A DNA stretch of 64,000 nucleotides from Mycolicibacterium agri (GCF_002553505.1 NZ_PDCP01000020.1:1-64000), one strand, 5' to 3'. Positions 38,642-52,630 are shown, counted from the first letter of the stretch. Notes: generated by a model not told the origin, from the sequence alone. Translations and numbers: made by a program.

Positions 38642-39649
38642 ATGGCCACCAATAGTCGCCGCAAGCGTCACCGGCTGCTCGCCCTGATCGCGGCGGGCGC
38701 GATGGCGCTCGTCGTGGTGCTGGTCGTCGTGGTGGTGATCGTGGTCATCCGCCAGCCCGAGAAGACCGAGACCGCCGTGCCGCCCAGCGCGGTGCCGCCC
38801 ACCGGGGCGTCGCCGACGAAGAAGCCGCGCCCGGAGTTCCAGGACGCCAGCTGCCCCGACGTGCAACTGGTTTCGATCCCCGGCACCTGGGAGTCGTCGC
38901 CGACACTCGACCCGTTCAACCCGGTCCAGTTCCCGATAGCGTTGCTGCTCAACGTCACCAACCCGCTGCGTGAGCAGTACGGCACCGACCGGCTCGAGAT
39001 CTACACCGTCCCCTACACCGCGCAGTTCCACAATCCGCTGTCGGCCGACAAGCAGATGTCCTACAACGACAGCCGCGCCGAAGGCACGCGCAACGCCGTC
39101 AAGGCCATCACGGACATGAACAACCGCTGCCCGCTGACCAGCTATGTGCTGATCGGCTTCTCACAGGGCGCCGTGATCGCCGGCGACATCGCCAGCGACA
39201 TCGGCAACGGGCGCGGTCCCGTCGACGCCGACCTTGTGCTGGGCGTGACGCTCATCGCCGACGGCCGCAGGCAGGCAGGCGTCGGTGTGGACGTCGGCCC
39301 GAACCCGCCCGGCCAGGGCGCCGAGATCACGCTGCACGAGGTGCCGATGCTGTCGCAGATGGGGCTGACCATGACCGGCCCGCGGCCCGGCGGATTCGGT
39401 GTGCTCAACGACCGCACCAACGAGATCTGCGCGGCCGGCGACCTGATCTGCTCTGCGCCGCAGGAGGCGTTCTCGATCGCCAACCTGCCAAGAACGATGG
39501 AGATCCTCGGCGGCGGGGCGGGCCAACCCGTGCACGCGATGTACAACACCACGCAGTTCTGGAATCTGGGCGGAGCGCCCGCCACGGCGTGGACGCTGGA
39601 TTGGGCCAAGCAGATCATCGATGCCGCGCCGCATCCAAAACATGGCTGA
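38642..39649 (+). CDS. Rv3802c-type cutinase-like thioesterase/phospholipase
   Basis: 335 aa, with AAGGAG 12 nt before ATG. One N-terminal membrane helix (about residues 11-36) anchors a periplasmic cutinase-fold domain. Nucleophile Ser174 in GFSQG; an Asp in the DLICSAP region and His in GQPVHAMY complete the triad; paired Cys ([20 protein letters not shown]) match the family. Rv3802c is an essential mycolate-associated phospholipase A/thioesterase encoded next to fadD32-pks13. The order here is conserved. Confidence 0.93.
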   Translation: MATNSRRKRHRLLALIAAGAMALVVVLVVVVVIVVIRQPEKTETAVPPSAVPPTGASPTKKPRPEFQDASCPDVQLVSIPGTWESSPTLDPFNPVQFPIALLLNVTNPLREQYGTDRLEIYTVPYTAQFHNPLSADKQMSYNDSRAEGTRNAVKAITDMNNRCPLTSYVLIGFSQGAVIAGDIASDIGNGRGPVDADLVLGVTLIADGRRQAGVGVDVGPNPPGQGAEITLHEVPMLSQMGLTMTGPRPGGFGVLNDRTNEICAAGDLICSAPQEAFSIANLPRTMEILGGGAGQPVHAMYNTTQFWNLGGAPATAWTLDWAKQIIDAAPHPKHG

Positions 39650-39935
39650 CACGTGATCAGACGGGATTTGGCGTGCGGCTAGCGGTCGAATAACATTAAG
39701 AAAAAACTAAGACTGACGACTTACGGCTGGGCGGAAAAACCTGGTCACAGGCGTACCATCACGTGCTAGCCGACGGGCGCCTCGTGACCCGGCAGCGGAT
39801 GCTAACCCCTCGGTAACATCACGCGGGGTTTTTCGATCCGAGAGGACAACGGAGTCCTCAACGACGCCCGCAGCGGCCCGACGGTCCACGCGAGAACACG
39901 CGTTGCGACGAGTGCGGTTCTGACAGGAGAGTGCG
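39650..39935 (+). promoter_or_regulatory. Promoter region of fadD32-pks13-accD4
   Basis: 286 nt without a gene. It begins with an A/T-rich block (about 39688-39712, TTAAGAAAAAACTAAG). A -10-like TAACAT lies at 39814-39819, followed by CGCGGGGTTTTTCG. GACAGGAG is the ribosome site for fadD32. No -35 matching TTGACA was found at 17 nt, so the exact start is uncertain. In M. tuberculosis this operon has its own promoter. Confidence 0.45.
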
Positions 39936-41825
<1,890 letters not shown>

Positions 41826-41846
41826 AACCCAGGCTGATATTCAAAA

Positions 41847-44800
41847 ATGACTGAAAACCAACCGGATTCGCAGCACGCGCCCGGAGCGGACGACGAAGGC
41901 TTCAAGCTGGCGCCCGAACGCCCGGTCACCCCGGCACGCACCGACATGACCGTCGCCGAGATGCGCGAATGGCTGCGCAATTGGATCGCCAATGCCACCG
42001 GGCAACCCGCCGACTCGATCGACGACTCAACGCCGATGGTCGAGCTGGGGCTGTCGTCCCGCGACGCCGTGGCGATGGCAAGCGACATCGAAGACCTCAC
42101 CGGTGTGACGTTGACGGCCACCGTCGCGTTCCGCCATCCGACCATCGAATCGCTGGCCACGGTGATCATCGAGGGCGAGCCGGAGCCGGAGGGCGACGAG
42201 GGTCCCGACTTCGACTGGTCGCGCGACCGCGACGTCGAGGACATCGCGATCGTCGGTCTGGCCACCCGCTTCCCCGGCGACATGAACTCTCCCGACGAGA
42301 CGTGGCAGGCGCTGCTCGAGGGCCGCGACGCCATCACCGATCTGCCCGAAGGCCGGTGGGAGGAGTTCCTGTCCGAGCCGCGGATCGCCGAGCGGGTCGC
42401 CAAGGCCCGCACCCGGGGCGGATACCTGAAGGACATCAAGGGTTTTGACGCCGAATTCTTCGCGCTGTCGAAGATGGAGGCCGACAACATCGATCCGCAG
42501 CAGCGGATGGCGCTCGAGCTGACGTGGGAAGCGTTGGAGAACGCCCGAATTCCGGCGTCGTCGCTGCGCGGCCAGAGCGTCGGGGTCTACATCGGCAGCT
42601 CCACCAACGACTACAGCTTCCTGGCGATGTCGGATCCATCGGTGGCACACCCGTATGCGATCACCGGCACGGCCAGTTCGATCATCGCCAACCGGGTGTC
42701 GTACTTCTACGACTTCCGCGGCCCGTCGGTGGCGGTCGACACCGCCTGCTCCAGCTCGCTGGTCGCCGCGCACCAGGGTGTGCAGGCGCTGCGCTCGGGC
42801 GAGGCCGACGTCGCGATCGTCGGTGGCGTGAACGCGTTGATCACCCCGCTGGTGACGGTCGGTTTCGACGAGGTCGGCGGTGTGCTGGCCTCCGACGGCC
42901 GGATCAAGTCGTTCTCCGCCGACGCCGACGGCTACGCCCGGTCCGAGGGCGGCGGCATGCTGGTGCTCAAGCGCCTCTCCGACGCTCGCCGCGACGGCGA
43001 CGAGATCTACGCGATCATCGCGGGCAGCGCGGTCAACCATGACGGCCGATCCAACGGCCTGCTGGCGCCGAATCCCGACGCGCAGGCCGATGTGCTGCGC
43101 AAGGCGTACAAGGATGCAGGCATCGACCCGCGCACCGTCGACCACATCGAGGCGCACGGCACCGGCACCATCCTCGGTGACCCGATCGAGGCCGACGCGC
43201 TGGGCCGCGTCGTCGGCAAGGGCCGCCCCGCCGATAAGCCCGCGTTGCTGGGTGCTGTGAAATCCAATGTGGGACACCTGGAGTCGGCCGCGGGCGCGGC
43301 GAGCCTGGCGAAGATGGCGCTGGCGCTCAAGCACGGCAAGATCCCGCCGTCGATCAACTACAGCGGGCCCAACCCCTATATCGACTTCGAGGCGATCCGG
43401 CTCAAGGTCGCCGACACCGTCACCGACTGGCCCCGCTACAGCGGCCACGCCATCACCGGCGTCTCGGGCTTCGGCTTCGGCGGCGCGAACGCGCACATGG
43501 TCCTGCGCGAGGTGCTGCCGTCGGACCTGGAGGAGCCCGAACCAGAAGAGCCGGAAGAGGTTTCGGAAGGCAAACACGCCGCGTCGGAAGCCGACGCCGT
43601 GTACGTCGGCGGTGTGCGGATGGACGAGTACGGCGAGTTCATCCACGATGACGACGACGATGCGCTTGACCGCCCGGCGCACGCCACCGAGGACGCCGAG
43701 CCGGACCTGCCCGGCCTGACCGACGAGGCCAAGCGCCTGCTCGAGGTCGCCCGTGAAGAGCTGGAAGCCGGCGAGCAGCCCACTCCAGTTGTGCCGCTGG
43801 CTGTTTCGGCGTTCCTGACGTCGCGCAAGCGGCAGGCCGCCGCGGAGCTGGCCGACTGGATGGACAGCCCCGAGGGCCGCGCCTCCTCGCTGGAGTCGAT
43901 CGGCCGCTCCCTGTCGCGGCGCAACCACGGCCGCTCGCGCGCGGTGGTCATGGCGCACGACCACGACGAGGCGATCAAGGCGCTGCGCGCGCTGGCCGAC
44001 GGCAAGCAGAGCCCCAACACCTACAGCGCCGACGGCCCGGTCACCAACGGCCCGGTGTGGGTGCTGGCCGGTTTCGGCGCCCAGCACCGCAAGATGGGCA
44101 AGAACCTCTATCTGCGCAACGAGGTGTTCGCCGAGTGGATCAACAAGGTCGACGCGCTCGTCCAGGACGAGCTCGGCTACTCGATCGTCGAACTGATCCT
44201 CGACGACTCCAAGGACTACGGCATCGAGACCACTCAGGTCACGATCTTCGCGATTCAGGTCGCACTCGGTGAGTTGTTGAAGCACCACGGCGCGAAACCC
44301 GCTGCGGTGGTGGGCCAGTCGCTCGGTGAGGCCGCGGCCGCCTACTTCTCCGGCGGTCTGTCGCTGGAAGACGCCACGCGCACCATCTGCTCGCGTTCGC
44401 ACCTGATGGGCGAGGGCGAGGCGATGCTGTTCGGCGAGTACATCCGCCTGATGGCGCTCGTCGAGTACTCCGCCGATGAGATCAAGACGGTGTTCTCCGA
44501 CTATCCCGATCTCGAGGTGTGCGTGTACGCCGCGCCGACCCAGACGGTGATCGGCGGTCCGCCAGAGCAGGTCGACGCGATCATCGAGCGGGCTGAGAAA
44601 GAGGGCAAGTTCGCCCGCAAGTTCCAGACCAAGGGCGCCAGCCACACCCAGCAGATGGATCCGCTGCTCGGCGAGTTGGCCGCCGAATTGCAGGGCATCC
44701 AGCCGCGTCCGCTGACGACCGGTTACTTCTCCACCGTGCACGAGGGCAGCTACATCCGGCCGGGCGGTGGACCGATCCACGACGTGGAGTACTGGAAGAA

Positions 44801-47252
44801 GGGCCTGCGCCACAGCGTCTACTTCACGCAGGGCATCCGCAACGCCGTCGACAACGGCCACACCACATTCCTTGAGCTGGCACCGAATCCGGTGGCGCTC
44901 ATGCAGGTTGGCCTGACCACCGCCGCCGCGGGTCTGCACGACGCCCAGCTGATCGCCACGCTCGCGCGCAAGCAGGACGAAGTCGAGTCGATGACCGCGG
45001 CGATGGCACAGCTCTATGTGCACGGCCACGATCTGGACTTCCGCACGCTGTTCCCGCGCGGCGAGTACGCCGACATCCCGCCGACCCGGTTCCGTCGCAA
45101 GCCGTACTGGCTGGAGGCGCGCTTCACCGGTGACAGCTCGACGGTGATGCCGGGCAACCACGTCGCCATGCCCGACGGCAGGCACGTGTGGGAGTACGCG
45201 CCGAAGGGTCAGACCGATCTCGCTGCGCTGGTGAAAGCCGCTGCGGCACAGGTTCTTCCGGATGCCCAGCTGACGGCATCCGAGCAGCGCGCGGTGCCGG
45301 GCGAAGGTGCGCGGCTGGTGACGACGCTGACGCGCCACCCCGGCGGCGCCAGTGTGCAGGTGCATGCGCGCATCGAGGAGTCGTTCACTCTGGTGTACGA
45401 CGCGATCGTCAGCCGCGCCGGTCAGGCCGCAGCACTACCCGCCGCCGTCGCCACCGGAACCGCCGTCGCGGGCCAGGTTTCGGCCTCGCCCGCAACCGAG
45501 GAGCAGCCCGCCGAGGACGCGGAGATCCTCTCCGACAACCTGACCGCAGGCGTCGGCATGGGCGCCACCTTCGAGAAGTGGTCGCCGGACTCCGGTGAGA
45601 CCGTGCACGACCGGCTCGCCACGATCGTCGGCGCCGCAATGGGTTACGAGCCCGAGGATCTCCCGTGGGAGGTGCCGCTGATCGAGCTCGGCCTCGACTC
45701 GCTGATGGCGGTGCGGATCAAGAACCGCGTCGAGTACGACTTCGACCTGCCGCCGATCCAGTTGACGGCGGTGCGCGACGCCAACCTCTACAACGTCGAG
45801 AAGCTCATCGAGTACGCGATCGAGCACCGCGACGAGGTGGAGCGCATCCACGAGCACCAGAAGACGCAGACGCCCGAGGAGATCGCCGCCGAGCAGGCCG
45901 CGTTGCTCAGCGGCGCCAACCCGACGACGGTGCAGGCGCCCGCGCCCGACCCGCAGGCCGAGCCGCAAACGCAGGCCGAGCCGCAGACGCAGGCCGAGGC
46001 ACCGGCTTCCGACATGCCGATACCGCCGCCGCCCACCGACCCGTCGGGTCCGTCTGGGCCGTCGATTCCGCCGCCGCCGACCAACCCGGCAGGCCCGGAT
46101 CAGGATCAGCAGAGCCCGGCCGCCCTGGCCGCGCAGGTGCTGACGCAGGAGGCGGTCACCGAGGCGTTGGGCGCCGATGTGCCGCCGCGCGAGGCCGCCG
46201 AGCGTGTCACGTTCGCGACGTGGGCCATCGTCACCGGCAAGTCGCCCGGCGGCATCTTCAACGCGCTGCCCGAGGTCGACGACGAGACGGCCGAGAAGAT
46301 CGCGCAACGGCTTTCGGAGCGCGCCGAGGGCCCCATCACCGTCGACGACGTGAAGAACTCGCCGACGATCGAGGCGCTGGCGACCATCGTGCGCGAGCAC
46401 CTCGAGGCCGGTGAGCTCGACGGGTTCGTCCGCACGCTGCGTGCACCGAAGGAGGGCTCGAAGCGGATCCCGGTCTTCGTGTTCCACCCCGCCGGTGGCT
46501 CGACGGTGGTGTACGAGCCATTGGTGAAGCGGCTGCCCGCCGACACCCCGGTGTACGGCATCGAGCGCGTCGAGGGGTCCGTCGAGGAGCGCGCCGCGCA
46601 GTACGTGCCGAAGCTGATGGAAATGCACGACGGCCCATTCATCCTGGCCGGCTGGTCGCTCGGTGGCGCGATGGCGTACGCGTGCGCGATCGGGCTCAAG
46701 CAGGCCGGCGCCGACGTGCGGTTCGTCGGGCTGATCGACACCGTGCGCCCGGGCGAAGAGGTCCCGCAGACCAAGGAGGAGACCCGCGCCCGCTGGGATC
46801 GCTATGCCCGCTTCGCCGAACGCACCTTCAACGTGCAGATCCCGGCGATCCCGTACGAGCAACTCGAGGAGCTCGACGACGAGGGTCAGGTGCAGTTCGT
46901 GCTTGACGCGGTCAAGGCCAGCGGCGTGCAGATCCCCGGCGGCGTGATCGAGCACCAGCGCACGTCGTATCTGGACAACCGGCTGCTCGAAACGGCCGAG
47001 ATCAAGCCGTACGACGGGCACGTCACGCTGTACATGGCCGACCGCTACCACGACGATGCGATCTTCTTCGAGCCGCGCTATGCCAAGCGCCAGCCCGACG
47101 GCGGCTGGGGGCAATACGTCTCGGACCTGGAGGTCGTCCACATCGGGGGCGAGCACATCCAGGCGATCGACGAGCCGTACATTGCGAAGGTCGGCGCGCA
47201 CATGAGCGAGGCGATCGCACGCATCGAGTCTGAGGAGAAGCAGGCGAAGTGA
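41847..47252 (+). CDS. pks13: Polyketide synthase Pks13, mycolic acid condensase
   Basis: 1801 aa. Domains in order: N-terminal ACP (Ser about 71 in LGLSSRDAV); ketosynthase (Cys301 in [13 protein letters not shown] and NVGH histidines); acyltransferase (Ser825 in GQSLGEA); C-terminal ACP (Ser1285 in LGLDSLMAV); thioesterase (Ser1604 in GWSLGGAM). It condenses meromycolate with carboxylated C24-C26 acyl chain and releases alpha-alkyl beta-ketoester to trehalose. A PQTQAE-repeat and Pro-rich linker (about 1355-1430) precedes the TE and makes the protein longer than the M. tuberculosis protein. Its stop overlaps accD4 (GTGA). Confidence 0.98.
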   Translation: MTENQPDSQHAPGADDEGFKLAPERPVTPARTDMTVAEMREWLRNWIANATGQPADSIDDSTPMVELGLSSRDAVAMASDIEDLTGVTLTATVAFRHPTIESLATVIIEGEPEPEGDEGPDFDWSRDRDVEDIAIVGLATRFPGDMNSPDETWQALLEGRDAITDLPEGRWEEFLSEPRIAERVAKARTRGGYLKDIKGFDAEFFALSKMEADNIDPQQRMALELTWEALENARIPASSLRGQSVGVYIGSSTNDYSFLAMSDPSVAHPYAITGTASSIIANRVSYFYDFRGPSVAVDTACSSSLVAAHQGVQALRSGEADVAIVGGVNALITPLVTVGFDEVGGVLASDGRIKSFSADADGYARSEGGGMLVLKRLSDARRDGDEIYAIIAGSAVNHDGRSNGLLAPNPDAQADVLRKAYKDAGIDPRTVDHIEAHGTGTILGDPIEADALGRVVGKGRPADKPALLGAVKSNVGHLESAAGAASLAKMALALKHGKIPPSINYSGPNPYIDFEAIRLKVADTVTDWPRYSGHAITGVSGFGFGGANAHMVLREVLPSDLEEPEPEEPEEVSEGKHAASEADAVYVGGVRMDEYGEFIHDDDDDALDRPAHATEDAEPDLPGLTDEAKRLLEVAREELEAGEQPTPVVPLAVSAFLTSRKRQAAAELADWMDSPEGRASSLESIGRSLSRRNHGRSRAVVMAHDHDEAIKALRALADGKQSPNTYSADGPVTNGPVWVLAGFGAQHRKMGKNLYLRNEVFAEWINKVDALVQDELGYSIVELILDDSKDYGIETTQVTIFAIQVALGELLKHHGAKPAAVVGQSLGEAAAAYFSGGLSLEDATRTICSRSHLMGEGEAMLFGEYIRLMALVEYSADEIKTVFSDYPDLEVCVYAAPTQTVIGGPPEQVDAIIERAEKEGKFARKFQTKGASHTQQMDPLLGELAAELQGIQPRPLTTGYFSTVHEGSYIRPGGGPIHDVEYWKKGLRHSVYFTQGIRNAVDNGHTTFLELAPNPVALMQVGLTTAAAGLHDAQLIATLARKQDEVESMTAAMAQLYVHGHDLDFRTLFPRGEYADIPPTRFRRKPYWLEARFTGDSSTVMPGNHVAMPDGRHVWEYAPKGQTDLAALVKAAAAQVLPDAQLTASEQRAVPGEGARLVTTLTRHPGGASVQVHARIEESFTLVYDAIVSRAGQAAALPAAVATGTAVAGQVSASPATEEQPAEDAEILSDNLTAGVGMGATFEKWSPDSGETVHDRLATIVGAAMGYEPEDLPWEVPLIELGLDSLMAVRIKNRVEYDFDLPPIQLTAVRDANLYNVEKLIEYAIEHRDEVERIHEHQKTQTPEEIAAEQAALLSGANPTTVQAPAPDPQAEPQTQAEPQTQAEAPASDMPIPPPPTDPSGPSGPSIPPPPTNPAGPDQDQQSPAALAAQVLTQEAVTEALGADVPPREAAERVTFATWAIVTGKSPGGIFNALPEVDDETAEKIAQRLSERAEGPITVDDVKNSPTIEALATIVREHLEAGELDGFVRTLRAPKEGSKRIPVFVFHPAGGSTVVYEPLVKRLPADTPVYGIERVEGSVEERAAQYVPKLMEMHDGPFILAGWSLGGAMAYACAIGLKQAGADVRFVGLIDTVRPGEEVPQTKEETRARWDRYARFAERTFNVQIPAIPYEQLEELDDEGQVQFVLDAVKASGVQIPGGVIEHQRTSYLDNRLLETAEIKPYDGHVTLYMADRYHDDAIFFEPRYAKRQPDGGWGQYVSDLEVVHIGGEHIQAIDEPYIAKVGAHMSEAIARIESEEKQAK

Positions 47253-48802
47253 CCACCAAGACCACCGCGGAACTGCTGGCCGAACTTCGCGAGAAGCTCG
47301 AGATAGCCAAGGAACCCGGTGGCGAGAAGGCCGTCGCCAAGCGGGAGAAGAAGGGCATCCCGAGTGCCCGCGCCCGGATTCACGCGCTGCTCGACCCCGG
47401 CTCGTTCCTCGAAGTCGGCGCGCTGTGCAAGACGCCGGGCGACCCCAACGCGCTCTACGGCGACGGCGTGGTCACCGGTCACGGCACCATCAACGGCCGC
47501 CCGGTCGGGGTTTTCAGCCACGACCAGACGGTGTTTCAGGGCACGGTCGGCGAGATGTTCGGCCGCAAGGTGGCCCGCCTGATGGAATGGGTGGCGATGG
47601 TCGGCTGCCCGATCATCGGCATCAACGACTCCGGCGGCGCCCGCATCCAGGACGCTGTGACGTCGCTGGCGTGGTACGCCGAACTGGGCCGCCGCCACGA
47701 GTTGCTGCGCGGTATGGTGCCGGAGATCTCCATCATCCTGGGCAAATGCGCTGGCGGAGCGGTGTATTCGCCGATCCAGACCGACCTCATCGTGGCCGTG
47801 CGCGATCAGGGCTACATGTTCGTCACCGGCCCCGACGTGATCAAGGACGTCACCGGTGAGGAAGTCACGCTCGACGAGCTCGGCGGCGCCGACGCGCAGG
47901 CCCGCTACGGCAACATCCACCAGGTCGTCGAGGACGAGGCGGCGGCGTTCCAGTATGTCCGCGACTATCTGAGCTTCCTGCCGCCCAACACATTCGACGA
48001 TCCGCCGATCGTCAATCCCGGGCTCGAGCCGGAGATCACCCCGCACGACCTCGAGCTGGACTCGATCGTGCCGGACTCCGACAACACCGCCTACGACATG
48101 CACGAGATCCTGTTACGCATCTTCGACGACGGCGACGTCTTCGATGTCGCCGCGCAGCAGGGCCAGGCGATGATCACCGCGTTCGCCCGCGTCGACGGCC
48201 ACCCGGTGGGCGTGCTGGCCAACCAGCCGATGTATCTGTCCGGCTCGATCGACAACGAGGCCTCGGACAAGGCGGCGCGGTTCGTACGGTTCTGCGACTC
48301 CTTCAACCTGCCACTGGTTTTCGTCGTCGACACCCCGGGCTTCCTGCCGGGTGTCGAGCAGGAGAAGGGCGGCATCATCAAGCGCGGCGGCCGGTTCCTC
48401 AACGCGGTCGTCGAGGCCGACGTGCCGAAGGTGACGATCACCATCCGCAAGTCCTACGGCGGCGCGTATGCGGTGATGGGCTCCAAGCAGCTGTCGGCCG
48501 ACCTGAACTTCGCCTGGCCCACCGCGCGCATCGCGGTGATTGGCGCCGACGGTGCCGCCCAGCTGCTGATGAAGCGGTTTCCCGACCCGAATTCGCCTGA
48601 GGCGCAAGAGGTCAAGCGGCAGTTCATCGAGGGCTACAACCTCAACATGGCCACGCCGTGGATCGCCGCCGAGCGCGGCTTCATCGACGCGGTGATCCAG
48701 CCGCACGAGACCCGGCTGCTGCTGCGCAAGTCGCTGCACCTGTTGCGCGACAAGCAGAAGCACGGCCGCGTGCAGCGCAAGCACGGCCTGCTGCCCATCT
48801 AG
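47249..48802 (+). CDS. accD4: Acyl-CoA carboxylase beta subunit AccD4
   Basis: 517 aa, GTG overlapping the pks13 stop. The carboxyltransferase fold has two crotonase-like halves: [19 protein letters not shown] and CAGGAVYSP oxyanion motifs in the first, [15 protein letters not shown] and [13 protein letters not shown] in the second. With AccA3, AccD5 and AccE5 it carboxylates C24-C26 acyl-CoA to supply the alpha branch for Pks13. Orthologous to Rv3799c. The gene downstream on the other strand is katG; in M. tuberculosis fadE35 is near. Confidence 0.96.
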   Translation: MTTKTTAELLAELREKLEIAKEPGGEKAVAKREKKGIPSARARIHALLDPGSFLEVGALCKTPGDPNALYGDGVVTGHGTINGRPVGVFSHDQTVFQGTVGEMFGRKVARLMEWVAMVGCPIIGINDSGGARIQDAVTSLAWYAELGRRHELLRGMVPEISIILGKCAGGAVYSPIQTDLIVAVRDQGYMFVTGPDVIKDVTGEEVTLDELGGADAQARYGNIHQVVEDEAAAFQYVRDYLSFLPPNTFDDPPIVNPGLEPEITPHDLELDSIVPDSDNTAYDMHEILLRIFDDGDVFDVAAQQGQAMITAFARVDGHPVGVLANQPMYLSGSIDNEASDKAARFVRFCDSFNLPLVFVVDTPGFLPGVEQEKGGIIKRGGRFLNAVVEADVPKVTITIRKSYGGAYAVMGSKQLSADLNFAWPTARIAVIGADGAAQLLMKRFPDPNSPEAQEVKRQFIEGYNLNMATPWIAAERGFIDAVIQPHETRLLLRKSLHLLRDKQKHGRVQRKHGLLPI

Positions 48803-48814
48803 TTGTGCCGGATT

Positions 48815-48860
48815 GTGTATCTGGCGACGGTATTCGCCCCTAAAGCGTCGCCAGATTCAC
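48815..48860. terminator. Long inverted repeat after accD4
   Basis: GTGTATCTGGCGACG (48815-48829) pairs with CGTCGCCAGATTCAC (48846-48860), 15 bp with one mismatch and a 16-nt loop. It starts 12 nt after the accD4 stop. It may be a terminator or an RNA-stabilising hairpin. Confidence 0.55.
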
Positions 48861-48889
48861 AGACGAGCGGCTGAAAGCCTGAAAAACAG

Positions 48890-48921
48890 ACACCCCGCGA
48901 GCCTTTCGACTCGCGGGGTGT
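48890..48921. terminator. Strong hairpin terminator between accD4 and katG
   Basis: ACACCCCGCGAG and CTCGCGGGGTGT, a perfect 12-bp stem with an 8-nt loop, between convergent genes. It is symmetrical, so it could serve both directions; the katG stop lies 15 nt to its right. Confidence 0.75.
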
Positions 48922-48935
48922 CGCATATCTGGTGA

Positions 48936-51185
48936 CTACTTGGCCAGGTCGAACCGGTCGTTGTTCATGACCTTCACCCACGCCGCGACGAAGTCCTCGA
49001 TGAACTTCGCCTTGCTGTCTTCCTGGGCGTAGACCTCGGCGATGCCGCGCAGCACCGAGTTCGAACCGAACACCAGGTCGTTGGCGGTGGCGGTCCACTT
49101 GAGCTGGCCCGTCTTGCGGTCGCGGCCCTCGTAGACGTTCTCGGCGGTCTCCGACGGCTTCCACTCCGTGCTCATGTCGAGCAGGTTGACGAAGAAGTCG
49201 TTGGACAGCACGCCCGGCCGGTCGGTGAAGACACCGTGCTTGCTGCCGCCGTGGTTCACGTTGAGCGCCCGCAGACCGGCGACGGTCACCGCCAACTCCG
49301 GCGCCGTCAGGTTGAGCATGTAGGCCCGCTCCACGAGCAGTTGCTCCAGCGGCGCCTTCTCACCCGGACGGAAGAAGTTGCGCAACCCGTCGGCCCGCGG
49401 CTCGAGCACCGCGAAGGACTCGACGTCGGTCTGCTCCTGTGTGGCGTCGGTGCGACCAGGTGCGAAGTAGACGTCGATCTCGTATCCGGCGTCCCGGGCG
49501 GCCTTTTCGACCGCGGCGGAACCGCCGAGCACGATGATGTCCGCCAGCGACACCTTCTTGCCGCCGGTGGCCGAGGCGTTGAACTCCTGCTGGATCCGCT
49601 CGAGCACCGGAAGCACCTGAGCCAGCTCGGTCGGCTCGTTGGCCTCCCAATTCTTCTGCGGCTCAAGGCGAATCCGCGCACCGTTGGCGCCGCCGCGCTT
49701 GTCGGTGCCGCGGAAGCTGCCCGCCGACGCCCACGCCGTCTTGATCAGCTGCTGCACGGTCAGGCCGGAGTCGAGCAGCTTGCTCTTCAGCGACGCGATG
49801 TCGGCCTCGTCGATCAGCTCGTGGTCGACCTCGGGCACCGGGTCCTGCCACAGCTGCGGCTCGGGGATCCACGGGCCGAGGTAGCGGCTGATCGGCCCCA
49901 TGTCGCGGTGCATCAGCTTGTACCACGCCTTGGCGAAGGCCTCGTCGAGCTCCTCGGGATGCTCGAGCCAGCGGCGCGTGATCTGGCCGTAGATCGGGTC
50001 TTCGCGCATCGAGAGGTCGGTCACCAGCATCGTCGGCTTGCGCGGCGGACCACCGAACGGATCCGGGATGATCGCCTCGGCGTCCTTGGCCTCGAACTGC
50101 CATGCGCCGCCGGGGCTCTTGGTCAGCTCCCACTCGTGGCCGTACAGCGTCTCGAGGAAGCTGTTGTCCCACTTCGTCGGCGTGGGCGTCCAGACCACCT
50201 CGAGACCGCTGGTGACCGTGTCCGGCCCGTTGCCCTGGCCGAACGGGCACTTCCAGCCCAGCTGCTGCTGCTCGATAGGCGCGCCCTCGGGCTCCGGGCC
50301 CACCATGTCGCCGTCATGGGCGCCGTGCGTCTTGCCGAGGGTGTGCCCGCCGACGATCAGTGCCGCGGTCTCCTCGTCGTTCATGGCCATCCGGCCGAAC
50401 GTCTCGCGGATGTCGTGGGCGGCTTTGACCGGGTCCGGCTTGCCTTCCGGGCCTTCGGGATTGACGTAGATCAGGCCCATGGTGGTGGCGCCGAACGGCT
50501 CCGCCAGCTTGCGGTCGCTGTCGTTGGTTCCGCCGTAGCGCGCATCAGTGCCCAGCCAGGTGTCCTCCTGGCCCCACAGCATCTCCTCCGGCTCCCAGAT
50601 GTCCTCACGGCCGAACGCGAATCCCATCGTCTTGAAGCCCGACGCCTCCAGCGCGGCATTGCCGGCGTAGGCGATCAGGTCGGCCCAGGAGATCTTGTTG
50701 CCGTACTTCTGCTTGATGGGCCACAGCAGCCGGCGCGCCTTGTCCAGGTTGGCGTTGTCGGGCCAGCTGTTGAGCGGGGCGAAGCGCTGCGCACCCTGCC
50801 CGGCGCCGCCGCGGCCGTCGAAGATGCGGTACGTGCCCGCGGCGTGCCAGCTCATGCGGATGAACAGGCCCGCGTAGCTGCCGTAGTCGGCAGGCCACCA
50901 GTCCTGCGATGTGTTGATCAGCTCGATGACGTCGCGCTTGAACGCTTCGAGGTCGAGCTTGGCGAACTCGTCGGCGTAGTTGAAGTCCGCGCCGAGCGGG
51001 TTGCCCTTTTCGTTCTGCCGGTGCAGCACCGAGACGTCGACCTGGTCGGGCCACCAGTCCCTGTTGGTCAGCGGAGCGTGTGACTTCGGCTTCGGCGAGT
51101 CGATCGCCGGATTCTCGCTCTCGCTGTGGCTGGCCGTTTTCGTGTCGGCCTGTGGCGGGCGAGCGTCAGATGTATCAGATGACAC
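48936..51185 (-). CDS. katG: Catalase-peroxidase KatG
   Basis: 749 aa, GTG with GGAAGGAA upstream. Distal pocket Trp113-His114 in [10 protein letters not shown]; the Met-Tyr-Trp adduct is Trp113, Tyr240 and Met266; proximal heme ligand His281 in [11 protein letters not shown]. Ser326 in TSGLEVVW corresponds to M. tuberculosis Ser315, the isoniazid-resistance site, and is Ser. Bifunctional catalase and peroxidase in the cytoplasm, detoxifying H2O2 and able to activate isoniazid. WKCPFGQ has a Cys where M. tuberculosis has Ser. Directly downstream of furA (36 nt). Confidence 0.96.
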   Translation of the reverse strand: MSSDTSDARPPQADTKTASHSESENPAIDSPKPKSHAPLTNRDWWPDQVDVSVLHRQNEKGNPLGADFNYADEFAKLDLEAFKRDVIELINTSQDWWPADYGSYAGLFIRMSWHAAGTYRIFDGRGGAGQGAQRFAPLNSWPDNANLDKARRLLWPIKQKYGNKISWADLIAYAGNAALEASGFKTMGFAFGREDIWEPEEMLWGQEDTWLGTDARYGGTNDSDRKLAEPFGATTMGLIYVNPEGPEGKPDPVKAAHDIRETFGRMAMNDEETAALIVGGHTLGKTHGAHDGDMVGPEPEGAPIEQQQLGWKCPFGQGNGPDTVTSGLEVVWTPTPTKWDNSFLETLYGHEWELTKSPGGAWQFEAKDAEAIIPDPFGGPPRKPTMLVTDLSMREDPIYGQITRRWLEHPEELDEAFAKAWYKLMHRDMGPISRYLGPWIPEPQLWQDPVPEVDHELIDEADIASLKSKLLDSGLTVQQLIKTAWASAGSFRGTDKRGGANGARIRLEPQKNWEANEPTELAQVLPVLERIQQEFNASATGGKKVSLADIIVLGGSAAVEKAARDAGYEIDVYFAPGRTDATQEQTDVESFAVLEPRADGLRNFFRPGEKAPLEQLLVERAYMLNLTAPELAVTVAGLRALNVNHGGSKHGVFTDRPGVLSNDFFVNLLDMSTEWKPSETAENVYEGRDRKTGQLKWTATANDLVFGSNSVLRGIAEVYAQEDSKAKFIEDFVAAWVKVMNNDRFDLAK

Positions 51186-51221
51186 AGCGTTCCTTCCGGG
51201 ATTGTGATTTTCGGGCTGTGA

Positions 51222-51665
51222 TCACGGTTGTGATCGCACGTTCAGTGCTGTCGCACAGTCAGGGCATTGGCCCCAGTAGATGACCTCGGCCTCGTCGATG
51301 GCGAAGCCGACATCGTCGGAAGCGGTCAGGCACGGTGCCTCGCCGACGGCGCAATCCACATCGGCGATGGCGCCGCAGGACCGGCAGACGACGTGGTGGT
51401 GGTTGTCGCCGACGCGTGACTCATAGCGGGCCACCGAACCGGACGGCTGAATCTTGCGCACAAGGCCGGCCGCCGTCAGCGTGCTCAGCGAGTCGTAGAC
51501 CGCCTGGTGAGACACGTCGGGAAGATCCGCGCGGACGGCGCGGATGATCGAATCCGTGTCGGCGTGCGGGTGAGCGTGCACCGCGGTCAGCACCGCAATG
51601 CGCGGTCGCGTCACGCGAAGGGCGGCTCCCCGCAGCATCTGCTGAAAGTCTTCCCCCGTGGGCAC
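51222..51665 (-). CDS. furA: Ferric uptake regulator family repressor FurA
   Basis: 147 aa, GTG, close to M. tuberculosis FurA; the block VRKIQPSGSVARYESRVGDN matches it exactly. Winged helix in the N-terminal half (DVSHQAVYDSLSTLTAAGLV), then metal-binding HHHVVCRSCG and CPDC. It represses itself and katG in response to iron and oxidative stress. The start is likely leaderless: TTGACT and AAGACT 17 nt apart, then six nt to GTG. The MBL-hydrolase gene ends just upstream, so the promoter abuts its 3' end. Confidence 0.94.
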   Translation of the reverse strand: MPTGEDFQQMLRGAALRVTRPRIAVLTAVHAHPHADTDSIIRAVRADLPDVSHQAVYDSLSTLTAAGLVRKIQPSGSVARYESRVGDNHHHVVCRSCGAIADVDCAVGEAPCLTASDDVGFAIDEAEVIYWGQCPDCATALNVRSQP

Positions 51666-51700
51666 GCCAAGAGTCTTGCCCCTTTTCTGGAATAAGTCAA
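51666..51700 (-). promoter_or_regulatory. furA-katG promoter with probable FurA operator
   Basis: Minus strand: TTGACT (51695-51700), 17-nt spacer TATTCCAGAAAAGGGGC, AAGACT (51672-51677), six nt, then GTG 51665. The TTGACT...ATTCCAGAAAAGGG block resembles the self-regulated furA promoter of M. tuberculosis, where FurA binds. Leaderless transcript expected. Confidence 0.7.
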
Positions 51701-51705
51701 GATTT

Positions 51706-52629
51706 CTACAGAGCGCTTATTTCGAGCCAGTCGTCGACTTGAAACGCGTCGCCACGGGCCACCACCGACATCCCGCCGTGGCCGGGATAGTGCGCGGGGA
51801 TGACGGCGGCACGCCGCCGCGACGCCTCGGTGAGCACCCGCCGACGCGTCGTCGCGGCCTCGGCGAAGTCCTCGTCGAGCACGCACGAGTCGGTGGGCCT
51901 GTGCAACTGCATCGGGCTGTGGGTGAGGTCGCCGACGAACACCGCCGGCTTGCCCGCATCGAGCCAGAGCACCGACGAGCCGGGGGTGTGGCCCGGCGCC
52001 GGCCGCAGCCGCAACGAGTCGCTGATCTGATAATCGTCGGACCACAGTTCGATCTGGCCCGCCTTGTCGACCGGAAGGATACTGTCGCAGAACATGATTC
52101 GGCTCGCATCCAGCCGCGCCTGATGCTCCTCGGAGCGGCCGGGTCCCCGCGCTTCGGCGTTTTCGGGGTGGTAGTAGCGGTAGTCGGCTTCCGGCATGAG
52201 GTAGCGCGCGTTCGGGAACGTCGGCACCCATTCGTCGTTGTCGCGTCGGGTGTTCCATCCGACGTGGTCGGTGTGGATGTGGGTGTTGACCACGACGTCG
52301 ACCGACTCAGGACTGATGCCCGCGGCGTTGAGTGATTCCAGGAAATCGGTGTCGAGGTTGGCGAGGTACGGCATCGCCGGGCGGTCGCGGCCGTTGCCGA
52401 CGCCGGTGTCGACCAGCACCGTGAGGCCGTCCACCTCGATCACCCACGTCTGCACCGCCGCATGCCAATTGACGGTGTCCCAGAACGTGGGGCTCAGCTC
52501 GGGCGCCAGTTCCTGCCACGCCTCCTGCGGCGTGTTGGGGAACATGGACAGCGGCAGGCCGAGCCGCAACTCGAGTATGCGGGTGACGCTCGCGGCACCC
52601 AGTCGCACGCGATCGGGCACGGCGATCAT
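51706..52629 (-). CDS. Metallo-beta-lactamase-fold hydrolase, lactonase-like
   Basis: 307 aa, starting one nt after the embB stop. Zinc motif THIHTDHVGW, then the downstream DLTHSPMQ aspartate and PAHYPGHGG histidine, with the domain order of AHL lactonase-like or quorum-quenching-type enzymes. No signal peptide. Substrate unknown. Read as the distal gene of the aftA-emb run by spacing alone; furA after it has its own promoter. Confidence 0.87.
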   Translation of the reverse strand: MIAVPDRVRLGAASVTRILELRLGLPLSMFPNTPQEAWQELAPELSPTFWDTVNWHAAVQTWVIEVDGLTVLVDTGVGNGRDRPAMPYLANLDTDFLESLNAAGISPESVDVVVNTHIHTDHVGWNTRRDNDEWVPTFPNARYLMPEADYRYYHPENAEARGPGRSEEHQARLDASRIMFCDSILPVDKAGQIELWSDDYQISDSLRLRPAPGHTPGSSVLWLDAGKPAVFVGDLTHSPMQLHRPTDSCVLDEDFAEAATTRRRVLTEASRRRAAVIPAHYPGHGGMSVVARGDAFQVDDWLEISAL

Positions 52630-52630
52630 C

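Noticed and set aside
42027..45365. 1112-codon open frame antisense to pks13
   Set aside because: It is a GC-rich shadow of the sense codons; residues are Arg/His/Gln-rich with no domain, while the sense frame contains all Pks13 domains.
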